A stretch of 64,000 bases of DNA from Pseudomonas frederiksbergensis. GTDB lineage: Bacteria > Pseudomonadota > Gammaproteobacteria > Pseudomonadales > Pseudomonadaceae. A program made the translations under genes and the position numbers. This document shows, one piece after another, positions 9,704 to 17,050 of this stretch. Position 1 is the stretch's first letter, and every line of letters begins with the position of its first letter. The notes under the pieces are model-generated. The model was not told the origin of the DNA, made no database searches, and saw nothing but the letters and a program-made list of their open reading frames with translations. The DNA lies in contig NZ_FNTF01000002.1 of NCBI RefSeq assembly GCF_900105495.1, positions 3,588,501 through 3,652,500 on the forward strand, given 5' to 3'.

Positions 9704-10252
9704 ATGGACACGGGCTCACGACTCAAACTAGTACGCGAAAGCTACAAACTCTCCCAGCGCGAGCTGGCCCGGCGTAGCGGCGTCACCAATGCCACCATCT
9801 CCCTGATCGAACAAAATCGCGTCAGTCCCTCCGTCAGCTCCCTGAAAAAACTGCTCGAAGGCATCCCCATGTCCTTGGCGGACTTCTTCACCTTCGACCA
9901 ACCGCCCCGCGAACACCAATACGTGTTCCGCGCCAACGAACAGCCGGATCTAGGCCGTCATGGGCTGCGGTTGCTGCTGATTGGCGCTTCGGTGCCGAGT
10001 CGGCAGATGCGCCTTTTGCGCGAGCAATACGCGCCAGGGGCGAGTTCGGGGGAAGAACCGATTGTGCATTCGGAAGGGGAGGAGTGTGGGCTGGTTACGC
10101 GGGGGACGGTTGAGCTCACGGTGGATGGGCAGATTAGTGTGCTGAATGCTGGGGATGGGTATTACTTTCCGACGACGCTGCCGCATCGGTTTCGGAATAT
10201 TGGGGCGGATGAGGCGGAGATTATTAGTGCGAATACGCCGGCTAACTTCTAA
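9704..10252 (+). CDS. puuR: HTH-XRE/cupin transcriptional regulator of polyamine catabolism
   Basis: A 182-residue regulator: N-terminal HTH (LSQRELARRSGVTNATISLIEQ, about residues 16-37) joined to a C-terminal cupin that ends IISANTPANF, closely like the end of E. coli PuuR. PuuR-type proteins repress puu genes and release DNA when putrescine is present. The ATG at 9704 has AAGG upstream; a longer in-frame start at 9632 adds residues absent from the family. Likely targets are the two matching motifs at 293 and 4785. The P. aeruginosa counterpart is PauR. Third-position GC falls toward the 3' end, near the island border. Confidence 0.87.
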   Translation: MDTGSRLKLVRESYKLSQRELARRSGVTNATISLIEQNRVSPSVSSLKKLLEGIPMSLADFFTFDQPPREHQYVFRANEQPDLGRHGLRLLLIGASVPSRQMRLLREQYAPGASSGEEPIVHSEGEECGLVTRGTVELTVDGQISVLNAGDGYYFPTTLPHRFRNIGADEAEIISANTPANF

Positions 10253-10319
10253 TTAGTTAACTGTTTCAGTGTTTCCCTGCATTGGATGCAGGGCCCTGAA
10301 GTTTTTGAACGTTGTACTC

Positions 10320-10769
10320 ATGATGGATTATGTGTTGAAGGATATTCGAACAATTGGCTATTACCTCTGGGCATGGATCATGGTCTTCGCCTGTGCAGCG
10401 TTTTATTCCGTGATACTTATGTTGGGGTTGATGCAGGTAATAATCCTGGAAGACACGCAGTTCTATGCTGTAGGCCTTGCAGTTTATGTGGTTTTTTGCT
10501 TTCTCGGCTTGCGCTACTACGTTCCAAGGTTGCGGAGAATGGAACTCGATGAGACGTTGAATGGCAGGTACACCAGTGTGCGAGCTTCCAGGATAGCAAT
10601 CTTCATCGGTGCTTCAATTGGGACCATAATTTTTATCCCTCAGATTGATAAGATCAAATTCTTGAGTGATTTACCTCGTTGGGGTGCCATTGGGGTTTTG
10701 TTTTTTGCTTTTGCATGTGCCGTTTCTGTTTTTTCTCACTATGTTTGGAAGCCGGGTCGCAGGCACTAA
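10320..10769 (+). CDS. four-helix membrane protein, candidate immunity protein A
   Basis: This 149-residue protein is not recognised as a named family. It has about four hydrophobic segments (LWAWIMVFACAAFYSVILML; FYAVGLAVYVVFCFLGL; IAIFIGASIGTIIFI; WGAIGVLFFAFACAV). It aligns by eye with the protein at 11151-11573: YYVPRLRR versus YYCFPSYI, IGASIGTIIF versus FGAFIGSLFW, QIDK versus QIDQ, with similar spacing. Both converge on the DUF4225 gene. I infer an immunity role against a membrane-acting effector. Codon use is AT-richer than in the puu genes. ATG codons at 10320 and 10323 are both possible starts. Confidence 0.6.
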   Translation: MMDYVLKDIRTIGYYLWAWIMVFACAAFYSVILMLGLMQVIILEDTQFYAVGLAVYVVFCFLGLRYYVPRLRRMELDETLNGRYTSVRASRIAIFIGASIGTIIFIPQIDKIKFLSDLPRWGAIGVLFFAFACAVSVFSHYVWKPGRRH

Positions 10770-10780
10770 TTAATTCCAGC

Positions 10781-10829
10781 AAAAAAGGTGACAGATCTAT
10801 TTGGATAAATAGATCTGTCACCTTTTTTT
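10781..10829. terminator. perfect 16-bp-stem palindrome with A/T flanks (bidirectional terminator-like)
   Basis: GGTGACAGATCTATTT, loop GGAT, then AAATAGATCTGTCACC, bordered by AAAAAA and TTTTTTT. It starts 12 bp after the stop of the membrane protein gene. A nearly identical copy is at 13971-14006 and a diverged one at 49114-49152. A partial GTCACCTTTTTTT echo follows at 10830. Confidence 0.8.
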
Positions 10830-11150
10830 GTCACCTTTTTTTATTAAATCCGATTCCTGATCAGGTTTCGGACTTTTTATTTATGCGCCGCTTTAAAAAC
10901 ATCTTTATTACTCAGACAAAAGCTTTCCATTCTGAAGATCCTCTATAGCCCTGGTTTTTTGGTGAGTTGCGTCTGTGGCGTTGGGAAAAATACGTAAGAA
11001 AAAAAGAAGTGGTGTGTAGGGCTCTTCGGATCGTCGCTCGTTTAGGGCGTTTTTAGAGTGAGCAATAGTAATAATATGATTATAGTTTTGGGTGCATGAA
11101 CTGGTTGTATCGAAGCTCAAAAAACCATCAGACTGTTTGAGGGGGTGTTA
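10830..11150. other. AT-rich intergenic stretch between the two membrane protein genes
   Basis: No gene is supported. A 70-codon open frame on the minus strand (10908-11120) has no convincing start or ribosome site and may be a remnant. The last 40 bp contain the GAGGGGG ribosome site of the next gene. Confidence 0.5.
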
Positions 11151-11573
11151 ATGCGGTTGCGGGTTTTCTTTACCGTTTTAATTTCGGATTCACTAGCTGT
11201 CATGCTTTCGATGTTTTATGCGGCATTGCTTGTTTGGTTAATAGAAAAAGTGGTCCCTATAAGTGGGGTTTATTATTGGCTGGTGCTGGGTGTTTTTTTT
11301 GTTTTTTTGTTGTTTGTTAATTTTTATTACTGTTTTCCCAGCTATATTGATGTTTTACTTGGGCGGGATTTTAACCCCGAAAGAGACTCTGCTTGGGTTG
11401 CGTATTTTGGCGCTTTTATCGGTTCTTTGTTCTGGACTGCCGTTATTGCTCTACAAATTGATCAAGAGTTTTCGCCGCAAGGCAATCTTTCGTTTATCGT
11501 TAATGTGGCTGTTTTTATGTTGGTTTTTGCCTGTTTATGCATTTATATAATGAGGCTGCGTCGAAGAAAGTGA
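11151..11573 (+). CDS. four-helix membrane protein, candidate immunity protein B
   Basis: A 140-residue protein with four hydrophobic segments and a basic C-terminus (MRLRRRK). The ATG at 11151 follows GAGGGGG with 5-base spacing; the GTG at 11145 is a weaker option. It is related by eye to the protein at 10320-10769 in helix order, the charged loop after helix 2 and the QID(K/Q) after helix 3. It ends 12 bp from the converging DUF4225 stop. Very T-rich and low GC for this chromosome, suggesting recent acquisition. Immunity function is inferred from pairing with a Hcp-linked gene. Confidence 0.65.
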   Translation: MRLRVFFTVLISDSLAVMLSMFYAALLVWLIEKVVPISGVYYWLVLGVFFVFLLFVNFYYCFPSYIDVLLGRDFNPERDSAWVAYFGAFIGSLFWTAVIALQIDQEFSPQGNLSFIVNVAVFMLVFACLCIYIMRLRRRK

Positions 11574-11584
11574 TGTGATTGAAT

Positions 11585-12271
11585 TCATTCTAAAGCTGTT
11601 TCTTCTGCTATGTTTTTTATTGTGATTGTATCGATCAATGCTTCAAAGGCCAGTGCTAGTTTCCCCATTTGTTTGTACGCTCGTTCATAGTTGATAGGAT
11701 CTTCCCTGAAAAGTTCTAGCGTATCGGTTTTACGCACTAAACTCATTGCGCCGAAAGCTGATAGCCCTAAGTCCATAGAATAATAGATAGTGTTTCCGAT
11801 TTTAGTGTCTTTGGCTAGATGTTGGTATGTTTTTCTAACTGGCCCTACTGTGCTGGGCGCGTCAGGTCCGTTGTATATATTTCCTGCGCTTTCATAAATA
11901 TTGTTTGCTCCATGCGCAACGTAGGTTAACCCACTGGCTAATTTAATACCTCTTGAGTTTGCGAGTGATGAAACCCCAGTTTGAATTTGAATTGCACCCG
12001 CTAAGATCCCAATGCCATTTTGAGTGTAAAACATCGCTTTGGCCGTCAAATCGGCATATTCTTCTCTGAGCTGTTGCAAGCCCTGCTGCGCACTGATCAA
12101 GCCTTCATCAACCGCTTGGATAATCTCGTTAGCAAAAGATGAAACAATCGAACTAAATTGAAGCTGCAAAAAGCTATCGTATAACTGCGTAGCGCCGATA
12201 GTGCACCCGAACGCTACAAGATTCGATGCAGCTTTAGTAACGTCGTGAATGTCACAGGATTCATCACTCAT
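11585..12271 (-). CDS. DUF4225 protein, putative Hcp-linked type VI effector
   Basis: The 228-residue product matches the DUF4225 pattern as I know it, in particular the block SGLTYVAHGANNIYESAGNI. A glycine- and alanine-rich apolar stretch (GIGILAGAIQIQTGVSSL) could insert in membranes. Its ATG (12271) lies inside the last codons of hcp, giving an 8-bp overlap and tight coupling; the in-frame extension to 12373 would run deep into hcp. Effectors encoded directly behind hcp are commonly loaded into the Hcp tube. No catalytic motif is visible, and the partner candidates are membrane proteins, so a membrane-damaging toxin is the favoured inference. Confidence 0.6.
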   Translation of the reverse strand: MSDESCDIHDVTKAASNLVAFGCTIGATQLYDSFLQLQFSSIVSSFANEIIQAVDEGLISAQQGLQQLREEYADLTAKAMFYTQNGIGILAGAIQIQTGVSSLANSRGIKLASGLTYVAHGANNIYESAGNIYNGPDAPSTVGPVRKTYQHLAKDTKIGNTIYYSMDLGLSAFGAMSLVRKTDTLELFREDPINYERAYKQMGKLALAFEALIDTITIKNIAEETALE

Positions 12272-12764
12272 CCTCATTTCCCCAAGTGCTATAAGCACAC
12301 GTACTTCCCTGAATGTGCGTCCAGCTAATATCACGATAACGAATGGATACCATTTCTTGTGGTTGTGCATCATTCATATGAATGGCATGAGTGACTTGAA
12401 GGTTGATATGCGCAATTTTCGCACCCGTGAGCCGTATTGAATAATATTTATCCTGGCCGCCAGTTGGTGATGTTCGATAAAAATGGATCGTGCACTCTAT
12501 CTCCTCGCGCTCATGAAGTGCGCTGGCCAACAACGGTGAAGATTTATCGATATTTTTCGTGATCGTGATCGGTAGATGCTTGCCGCGACCACCTGAAACT
12601 CCACCGTCATTGCCCGTAATCATGTTGTGCGAATACGCGAGAATCATGATTTCGTCTTCATGATCAATCTGACATTTGTTGCCGATTGAATTCAGGCCAG
12701 AACAACCGGCGGAAATCAAACCTTGTCGTTTGCCGGTCATGCTCATGTAACCGTGATTAGCCAT
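12264..12764 (-). CDS. hcp: type VI secretion tube protein Hcp
   Basis: The 166-residue protein shows the Hcp pattern: MANHGYMSMTGK start, QGLISAGCS, DEIMILAYSHNM, GKHLPITITKNIDKSSPLL, and IRYRDISWTH near the C-terminus. Hcp hexamers stack into the inner tube and can carry small effectors in the lumen. GGAG lies 8 bases before the ATG at 12764; a GTG at 12773 is the only longer option. No sheath, baseplate or VgrG gene is in the window, so this is an orphan hcp relying on a T6SS encoded elsewhere. It overlaps the DUF4225 gene downstream. A shorter copy of its middle part occurs at 14018-14103. Confidence 0.88.
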   Translation of the reverse strand: MANHGYMSMTGKRQGLISAGCSGLNSIGNKCQIDHEDEIMILAYSHNMITGNDGGVSGGRGKHLPITITKNIDKSSPLLASALHEREEIECTIHFYRTSPTGGQDKYYSIRLTGAKIAHINLQVTHAIHMNDAQPQEMVSIRYRDISWTHIQGSTCAYSTWGNEDE

Positions 12765-13127
12765 ATGTGCCACTCCTTATAGTCAGCTGCTCGCGTTGTT
12801 TCGAGCGTAACATTTGCATTAGAGGGAGTATGGCGAGGTGATTCAGCAACTAATTAAGTTCAGACTTGTCTTGCGGCGGGTAAAGAATTTAGGCGAGGAA
12901 TAATCCTACAAGCAGACTCTTAATTTATGTGAATGACGACTTACTTAAAAAAGGTAGTAAATTAAGGTATGAATATTCTGACTCATATTTCGTACAAGTT
13001 AGTTACTAGCAATCGCTGATTTTCAGATTTGGATTTCTTCATAGTCGCGACCCTCTAGCTCGGACGTCTCAGGCTAGGACTGCAACATAGGCATCTACGG
13101 GTTCGAGAGTATTTTTAGAAAAAACTG
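12765..13127. other. AT-rich gap upstream of hcp
   Basis: The first tens of bases hold the ribosome site and presumably the promoter of hcp. I see no supported gene here; a minus-strand open frame starting in the next stretch (13069-13290) is discussed as rejected. Confidence 0.4.
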
Positions 13128-13156
13128 TTGACATTTTTTTTGTGAAATTGAATATT
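13128..13156 (+). promoter_or_regulatory. sigma-70-like promoter candidate
   Basis: TTGACA at 13128-13133 and AATATT at 13151-13156, with a 17-bp spacer. It points toward the LysE-type gene, whose start is 210 bp further on. Between them a 7-codon leader-like frame (ATG at 13224, with GGAGAG upstream) is visible but unproven. Confidence 0.4.
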
Positions 13157-13365
13157 TCTCCGGCGCAGGACAGCGCAACAAGGATCGACAATAATAAAAC
13201 CAAGGAATACACGGAGAGAATCTGATGAGCATTCAGGAATGCGTTTAATATAAGGGAAAATGAACAAGCGTTATACGATGCTACTTGCAATAATATTGCT
13301 GGCTGAAGATTTTAATCGTCCTCATTATCGCGCCAGCGTGGAGTATTTAAGGTGGTCGAAAAGTA

Positions 13366-13971
13366 ATGCAAGATTTTCAGCAGTCTCTGCTATTTTCTAT
13401 GATGCTATCGATTTCATTTGGGCCGATTGCCTTAATTGTATTGAGGCAATCAGTTTTGTTTGGGCGAATGAGTGCAGTGCCAAGTGCGTTAGGTGCCGCT
13501 ATCGCCGATGTTTTATATGCCGCAGTTGCATTGATGAGTGCCACACTTGTGAGTGTTTTTGTGTTTCAACTTCAAGGTCTGTTGATTATTGCATCTATAG
13601 TTTATCTGTTTTACTTGGGTGTAAAAATATTCATGTCTGCGGGTGCTGACATATCGGTTTCGCAACAGGCTGGATTTATTTCCGTTTTTGCTTTGACGAT
13701 TACTAATCCACTGACCATCGTGGCAATTACTTCTTACGTTTTTGCCAATCACTCGGGTGGCGCAGCGGTCAATATTCCTGCCTTTCTTTCAGGCTTTTTT
13801 ATCGGTAGCTTTACTTGTCAAATGGTGTATGTGTTAGGAGGGGGTGCTGTAAGTAATACATTGTCTGGTCGGGTGAATTTTAAAATACTAAGCTGGCTGA
13901 GTGGCTTTTATCTGATTGCATTCTCTATATGGAAATTGCACCATCTTATTAGTGGAGAAATGATGGCGTAG
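13366..13971 (+). CDS. LysE-family translocator
   Basis: A 201-residue, strongly hydrophobic protein with about six membrane segments and the LysE/RhtB features FSMMLSISFGPIALIVLRQS at the N-terminus, GAAIADVLYAAVAL, and NPLTIVAI in the middle. LysE-type proteins export amino acids or related small molecules. A stop codon directly precedes the ATG, fixing the start. It is AT-rich like the rest of the island, and its stop overlaps the first base of the palindromic hairpin at 13971. The substrate cannot be told. Confidence 0.8.
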   Translation: MQDFQQSLLFSMMLSISFGPIALIVLRQSVLFGRMSAVPSALGAAIADVLYAAVALMSATLVSVFVFQLQGLLIIASIVYLFYLGVKIFMSAGADISVSQQAGFISVFALTITNPLTIVAITSYVFANHSGGAAVNIPAFLSGFFIGSFTCQMVYVLGGGAVSNTLSGRVNFKILSWLSGFYLIAFSIWKLHHLISGEMMA

Positions 13972-14006
13972 GTGACAGATCTATTTGAATAAATAGATCT
14001 GTCACT
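13971..14006. terminator. second copy of the 36-bp palindrome, terminator-like
   Basis: GGTGACAGATCTATTT, loop GAAT, AAATAGATCTGTCACT followed by TTTTT. It differs from the copy at 10787-10822 at only two positions. It begins on the last base of the LysE-type stop codon and could end that transcript. Confidence 0.8.
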
Positions 14007-14017
14007 TTTTTCTTTCA

Positions 14018-14103
14018 GAAGTTTTATCGACATTCTTAGTGATCATGATCGGTAGATGCTTGCCGCGATCGCCTGAAACTCCACCGTCATTGCCCGTAAT
14101 GAT
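14018..14103 (-). pseudogene. hcp fragment
   Basis: Read on the minus strand, this 86-bp piece encodes a stretch equivalent to Hcp residues about 49-76 (ITGNDGGVSGDRGKHLPIM and onward), with four differences from the intact copy at 12264-12764. Both ends are cut and no flanking hcp sequence remains. Synonymous and amino-acid differences show it is an older or different hcp copy, not a fresh duplication. Confidence 0.8.
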
Positions 14104-14113
14104 CAAGTATAAG

Positions 14114-14136
14114 AACCCGCATCAACGCGGGTTTTT
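14114..14136 (+). terminator. rho-independent terminator
   Basis: AACCCGC, loop ATCAA, GCGGGTT and a T-run. It lies downstream of the LysE-type gene and hcp fragment, at the border where normal GC content resumes. Confidence 0.7.
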
Positions 14137-14152
14137 ATTGGGGTTGAAATGA

Positions 14153-14446
14153 TCACTGACCTTTTGGCGTATCAAACCCACGCTGCTCAATCACCCGAAA
14201 CACATCGCTCACATCCTGGACCATGATCCGGGCGATGTTGGTGACGGTGTTGATGTCGTTCTCGGCATAGTCCGGCAGGCTGGTGCAGGCCATGAGGTGC
14301 AGGTATTTGAGGACGGCGCTGAGGCGTTCGCTGACGCAGTTGTGGAGTTCTTGGAGTGGGGCGTCGCTGTCGATGAGCAGAACGGGGTAGTCGGTGGCGA
14401 ATTGGGACATAGGGGTGAAGCGGTGGGGCGGGTTTTGGGTTTTCAT
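14153..14446 (-). CDS. small Pseudomonas-type hypothetical protein
   Basis: The 97-residue product starts MKTQNPPHRFTP; GAGGA lies 8 bases before the ATG. The C-terminal half is a helix-rich block (LQELHNCVSERLSAVLKYLHLM, then INTVTNIARIMVQDVSDVFRVIE) like the DUF3077/DUF6124 group of small Pseudomonas proteins; this family link is from memory and tentative. The frame stays open upstream to 14590, but that part overlaps the structured leader. No function is known to me. Confidence 0.65.
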   Translation of the reverse strand: MKTQNPPHRFTPMSQFATDYPVLLIDSDAPLQELHNCVSERLSAVLKYLHLMACTSLPDYAENDINTVTNIARIMVQDVSDVFRVIEQRGFDTPKGQ

Positions 14447-14502
14447 GGTGTAAATCCTCACAAAAGAAGAATTGCCACCTTTCTGCTGCGAAACAAATGG
14501 GT

Positions 14503-14581
14503 GGCAGCTGTGTGCGGGTTCGCAGACCGGGGGATTTACACCAGTTCCGGCAGACCCGTAAGTCTCCCGCACACAACCGCC
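14503..14581 (-). ncRNA. structured 5' leader of the small protein gene (candidate cis-regulatory RNA)
   Basis: On the minus strand, arms GGCGGTTGTGTGCGGG and CCCGCACACAGCTGCC close a roughly 79-nt hairpin with one G-U or mismatch position. Inside it, ACGGGTCTGCCGG and CCGGTCTGCGA suggest further helices. The element ends 57 nt before the ATG at 14446, so it would be in the 5' UTR. Similar leaders precede related small genes in Pseudomonas as far as I recall. Ligand or mechanism unknown. Confidence 0.55.
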
Positions 14582-14933
14582 ATAAAACACGATGCAGTCG
14601 AAGTCGGCTGCATCATGCCTGACAGTGCTTTGGTGTCAATCTCGAGGGCTGCGAAACCCTATCGCTAACTGCGGTCAGCGACAGGTCGAATATAGGCGGC
14701 CATTTTGCTGCTCACAACCGGGCTGTAGGACGGTTTGGCGTTTGTTTTGACAAGGCTGAATACCACTGTTTTCGGGCTTGTCGCGGTGATTCGGGTCGTG
14801 TGGAGGCCCTTGGGAAATGGGAGGCAGGTTTTAGGGCCGCTTCGCGACCCAACGGGGATAAATCCCCTCGCCACAAAGGGTGAATTCCTACGCGAATTTC
14901 GGATGTCAGGTTTATGAAATCGGGTGGCCAGGA
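14582..14933. other. intergenic stretch without a supported gene
   Basis: Contains a decayed REP-like piece (CCGCTTCGCGACCCAACGGG and CCCCTCGCCACAAAG near 14828-14878). Open frames here are short and lack ribosome sites. Confidence 0.5.
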
Positions 14934-14935
14934 AC

Positions 14936-14974
14936 AACAAAGCCCCGAATCTTCGGGGCTTTGTTGTTTGCGAT
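14936..14974. terminator. bidirectional terminator
   Basis: AACAACAAAGCCCCGAA, TC, TTCGGGGCTTTGTTGTT: a long near-perfect stem with A-rich and T-rich ends, downstream of the minus-strand PLDc_N gene. Confidence 0.85.
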
Positions 14975-15013
14975 TGCGCCGTTCAAAAAATCCTTACCGC
15001 ACAGCATGCAACG

Positions 15014-15232
15014 TTATTGCCTGGCCTGCGGTGAATGCGGGTTCTGATCGGTGTGTTTCGGTCCGGCCAGTGCCCACGCTATCAGCCCGAACAGCGGTAC
15101 GAACACGATTACCACCATCCATACGAGTTTGTTGCTGGATTTGCCTTCGGCTTTGCGCACTTTGTTGATTGCCCATAGCTCGATGAGCAAAAGAATTGCT
15201 GTGAGTACGATCCAGATGGTTTCGGTTTGCAT
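15014..15232 (-). CDS. PLDc_N domain small membrane protein
   Basis: A 72-residue protein: one N-terminal membrane helix (IWIVLTAILLLIELWAI), a short basic loop, and a second helix (LVWMVVIVFVPLFGLIAWALAG). This is the PLDc_N (cardiolipin synthase N-terminal) pattern without any phospholipase domain; such stand-alone proteins are common and uncharacterised. Followed by the strong terminator at 14936-14974. Confidence 0.8.
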   Translation of the reverse strand: MQTETIWIVLTAILLLIELWAINKVRKAEGKSSNKLVWMVVIVFVPLFGLIAWALAGPKHTDQNPHSPQARQ

Positions 15233-15289
15233 TGGTCACCCTCCTGATAGTCATTCAGTTAGGCGAACGGGTGTGGGCAGGGTTCATTA

Positions 15290-15415
15290 AATTTTGGGGT
15301 TTTGTGGCGAGGACGGGTGAAGCGAAAACGGGTTTGCTCGCTAAAGGTGTGACAGTCGACATGAGTGTTGAATGTCATGACCTCTTCGCGAGCAGGCTCG
15401 CTCCCACAGGGGATT
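15290..15415. repeat. REP-type inverted repeat
   Basis: TTTTGTGGCGAGGACGGGTG at the left and TTCGCGAGCAGGCTCGCTCC with CCACAGGGG at the right form a degenerate pair between the PLDc_N gene and the NCS1 permease gene. Confidence 0.65.
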
Positions 15416-15424
15416 GGGTTCCAA

Positions 15425-16840
15425 TTACAGACTGGTGGCGAGTTTTCCGGTTGAGAGGCGGCGTTTGTAGGCGGTGTCGCGGTTGGCTAGCCAGTAGTAG
15501 AGCGGGGAGGTGATGAGTAGGCCTACCAGCCAGGACAAGTCAGCGCCGTTGATGTGTTCGGAGATGGGGCCGACGTACAGCGGCGTGTTCATGAACGGGA
15601 TCTGCACCACGATGCCAATCGCGTAGGCCAACAGTGCCTGCGGGTTGTACCGGCCATAAATCCCGCCGTCGACTTTGAAGATCGAGCCGATGTCGTACTG
15701 ACCTTTGTGAATCGCGTAGAAGTCGATCAGGTTGATCGCGGTCCACGGCACCAGTACCACGAGCAACACCAGCACCATGTCGACGAAGTGGCCGATGAAG
15801 TTGGCGGAGGCGCCGACGGCGGCGAAGCAGCAGGCGGCGAGGACGATGATGGAGAGGACGGCGCGGCTTTTGGCGGTGGGGATCCAGCGGTAGGCGAAGG
15901 TTTGCACCAGGGTGATCAGCGACAGCACGGCGCCGTAGAGATTGAGGGCGTTGTGGCTGATGACGCTGAGCAGGAACAGCACGAGCATCAGTGGGCCGAT
16001 GGAGCCGGTGGCGAGTTTGACGGCCTCCATGGTGTCCATGCCGACGGGTGTGGCGAGGACGGCGACGGCGCCGAAGATGAACGAGAGGCTGGAGCCGAGC
16101 ACGGTGCCGAGGTAAGTGGTCCAGAACGTTGCGGCCACGGGCACATTGGCGGGCAGGTAGCGCGAGTAGTCGGAGACGTAGGGCGCGAAGGCTATTTGCC
16201 AGAGCGCAGCGAGCGAAACGGTGGCGAGCCAACCGGAGATGTTGAAGCTGCCGCGGGTGAGGAAGTCGGTGGTCTGCACGTGGGTGAAGATGTAGCCGAA
16301 GCCCAGCACGATTCCGGCGCCGAGCACCCAGGTGCCGATGCGGTTGAGCACGTGAATGAAGCGGTAGCCGATGATGCCGATGATGCCCGAACCGAGGGCG
16401 CCGATGACGATGCCCACCGGCACTGGCACGCTGTCGACCACGCCGTGCAGGGATTTACCGGCGAGGACGATGTTGGAGGCGAAGAAGCCGATGTACATGA
16501 TGCCGGCGATCAGCACCACCAGCAGCGCGCCGAGGGAGCCGAACTGGGCCCTGCTCTGGATCATTTGTGGGATGCCCATCTGCGGGCCTTGCGCCGAGTG
16601 CAGCGCCATCAGCACGCCGCCGACCAGGTGGCCGACGAGGATGGCGACGATGCCCCACACCAGGTTCAGGTGGAACATTTGCACGCCGAGGGCGCCGGTG
16701 ACGATGGGTAATGGGGCGATGTTGCCGCCGAACCAGAGGGTGAACAGGTCGCGGGTTTTGCCGTGGCGATCTTCGGGTGGCACGTAGCCGATGGTGTGTT
16801 TTTCGATGAGCGGGGCGGAGGTTGTTGCTGCGGTAACCAT
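15425..16840 (-). CDS. NCS1-family nucleobase/cytosine-type permease
   Basis: The 471-residue protein has about 12 membrane segments and the N-terminal NCS1 signature region (LFTLWFGGNIAPLPIVTGAL). NCS1 carriers bring in cytosine, purines, hydantoins, allantoin or related compounds by cation symport. The ATG at 16840 (MVTAATTSAP) has GGAG upstream; the open frame continues to 17041 but that part is not family-like. It lies downstream, on the same strand, of deacylase, DUF1028, RidA and monooxygenase genes, so its substrate may feed that set. A 378-bp gap with a long inverted repeat separates it from the argE-like gene. Confidence 0.88.
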   Translation of the reverse strand: MVTAATTSAPLIEKHTIGYVPPEDRHGKTRDLFTLWFGGNIAPLPIVTGALGVQMFHLNLVWGIVAILVGHLVGGVLMALHSAQGPQMGIPQMIQSRAQFGSLGALLVVLIAGIMYIGFFASNIVLAGKSLHGVVDSVPVPVGIVIGALGSGIIGIIGYRFIHVLNRIGTWVLGAGIVLGFGYIFTHVQTTDFLTRGSFNISGWLATVSLAALWQIAFAPYVSDYSRYLPANVPVAATFWTTYLGTVLGSSLSFIFGAVAVLATPVGMDTMEAVKLATGSIGPLMLVLFLLSVISHNALNLYGAVLSLITLVQTFAYRWIPTAKSRAVLSIIVLAACCFAAVGASANFIGHFVDMVLVLLVVLVPWTAINLIDFYAIHKGQYDIGSIFKVDGGIYGRYNPQALLAYAIGIVVQIPFMNTPLYVGPISEHINGADLSWLVGLLITSPLYYWLANRDTAYKRRLSTGKLATSL

Positions 16841-17050
16841 GACGGACTCCAAGGCAATTTGAGTACGTGGACGTACTTCGGTGAGCGCCGCGCGGAGGCG
16901 ACGCTTTTCTTGTTGGAGTTGATGATGTGCGGTGGTGAGTGAGAGATAAATTAGTAAGTTTGTGGGTATAGACGCTAAAAAATGTATGTCGGGTGGTCGC
17001 CGAAAACCTGTGGGGTACAGGGGATTGGATCGTCGAAACACCGCGCAACG

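Noticed and set aside
10908..11120. 70-codon minus-strand open frame between the two membrane protein genes
   Set aside because: No start context or family pattern; AT-rich region where chance frames are less likely but not excluded.
13069..13290. 73-codon minus-strand frame with hydrophobic segment upstream of the LysE-type gene
   Set aside because: No ribosome site; overlaps the likely promoter at 13128.
13260..13649. 129-codon plus-strand frame overlapping the LysE-type gene
   Set aside because: Has AAGGG upstream, but most of its length is out of frame within the clear LysE coding region; only its first part might be a leader.
10781..14006. Twin palindromes read as ends of an insertion sequence
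   Set aside because: No transposase or target duplication; each palindrome also fits a terminator.
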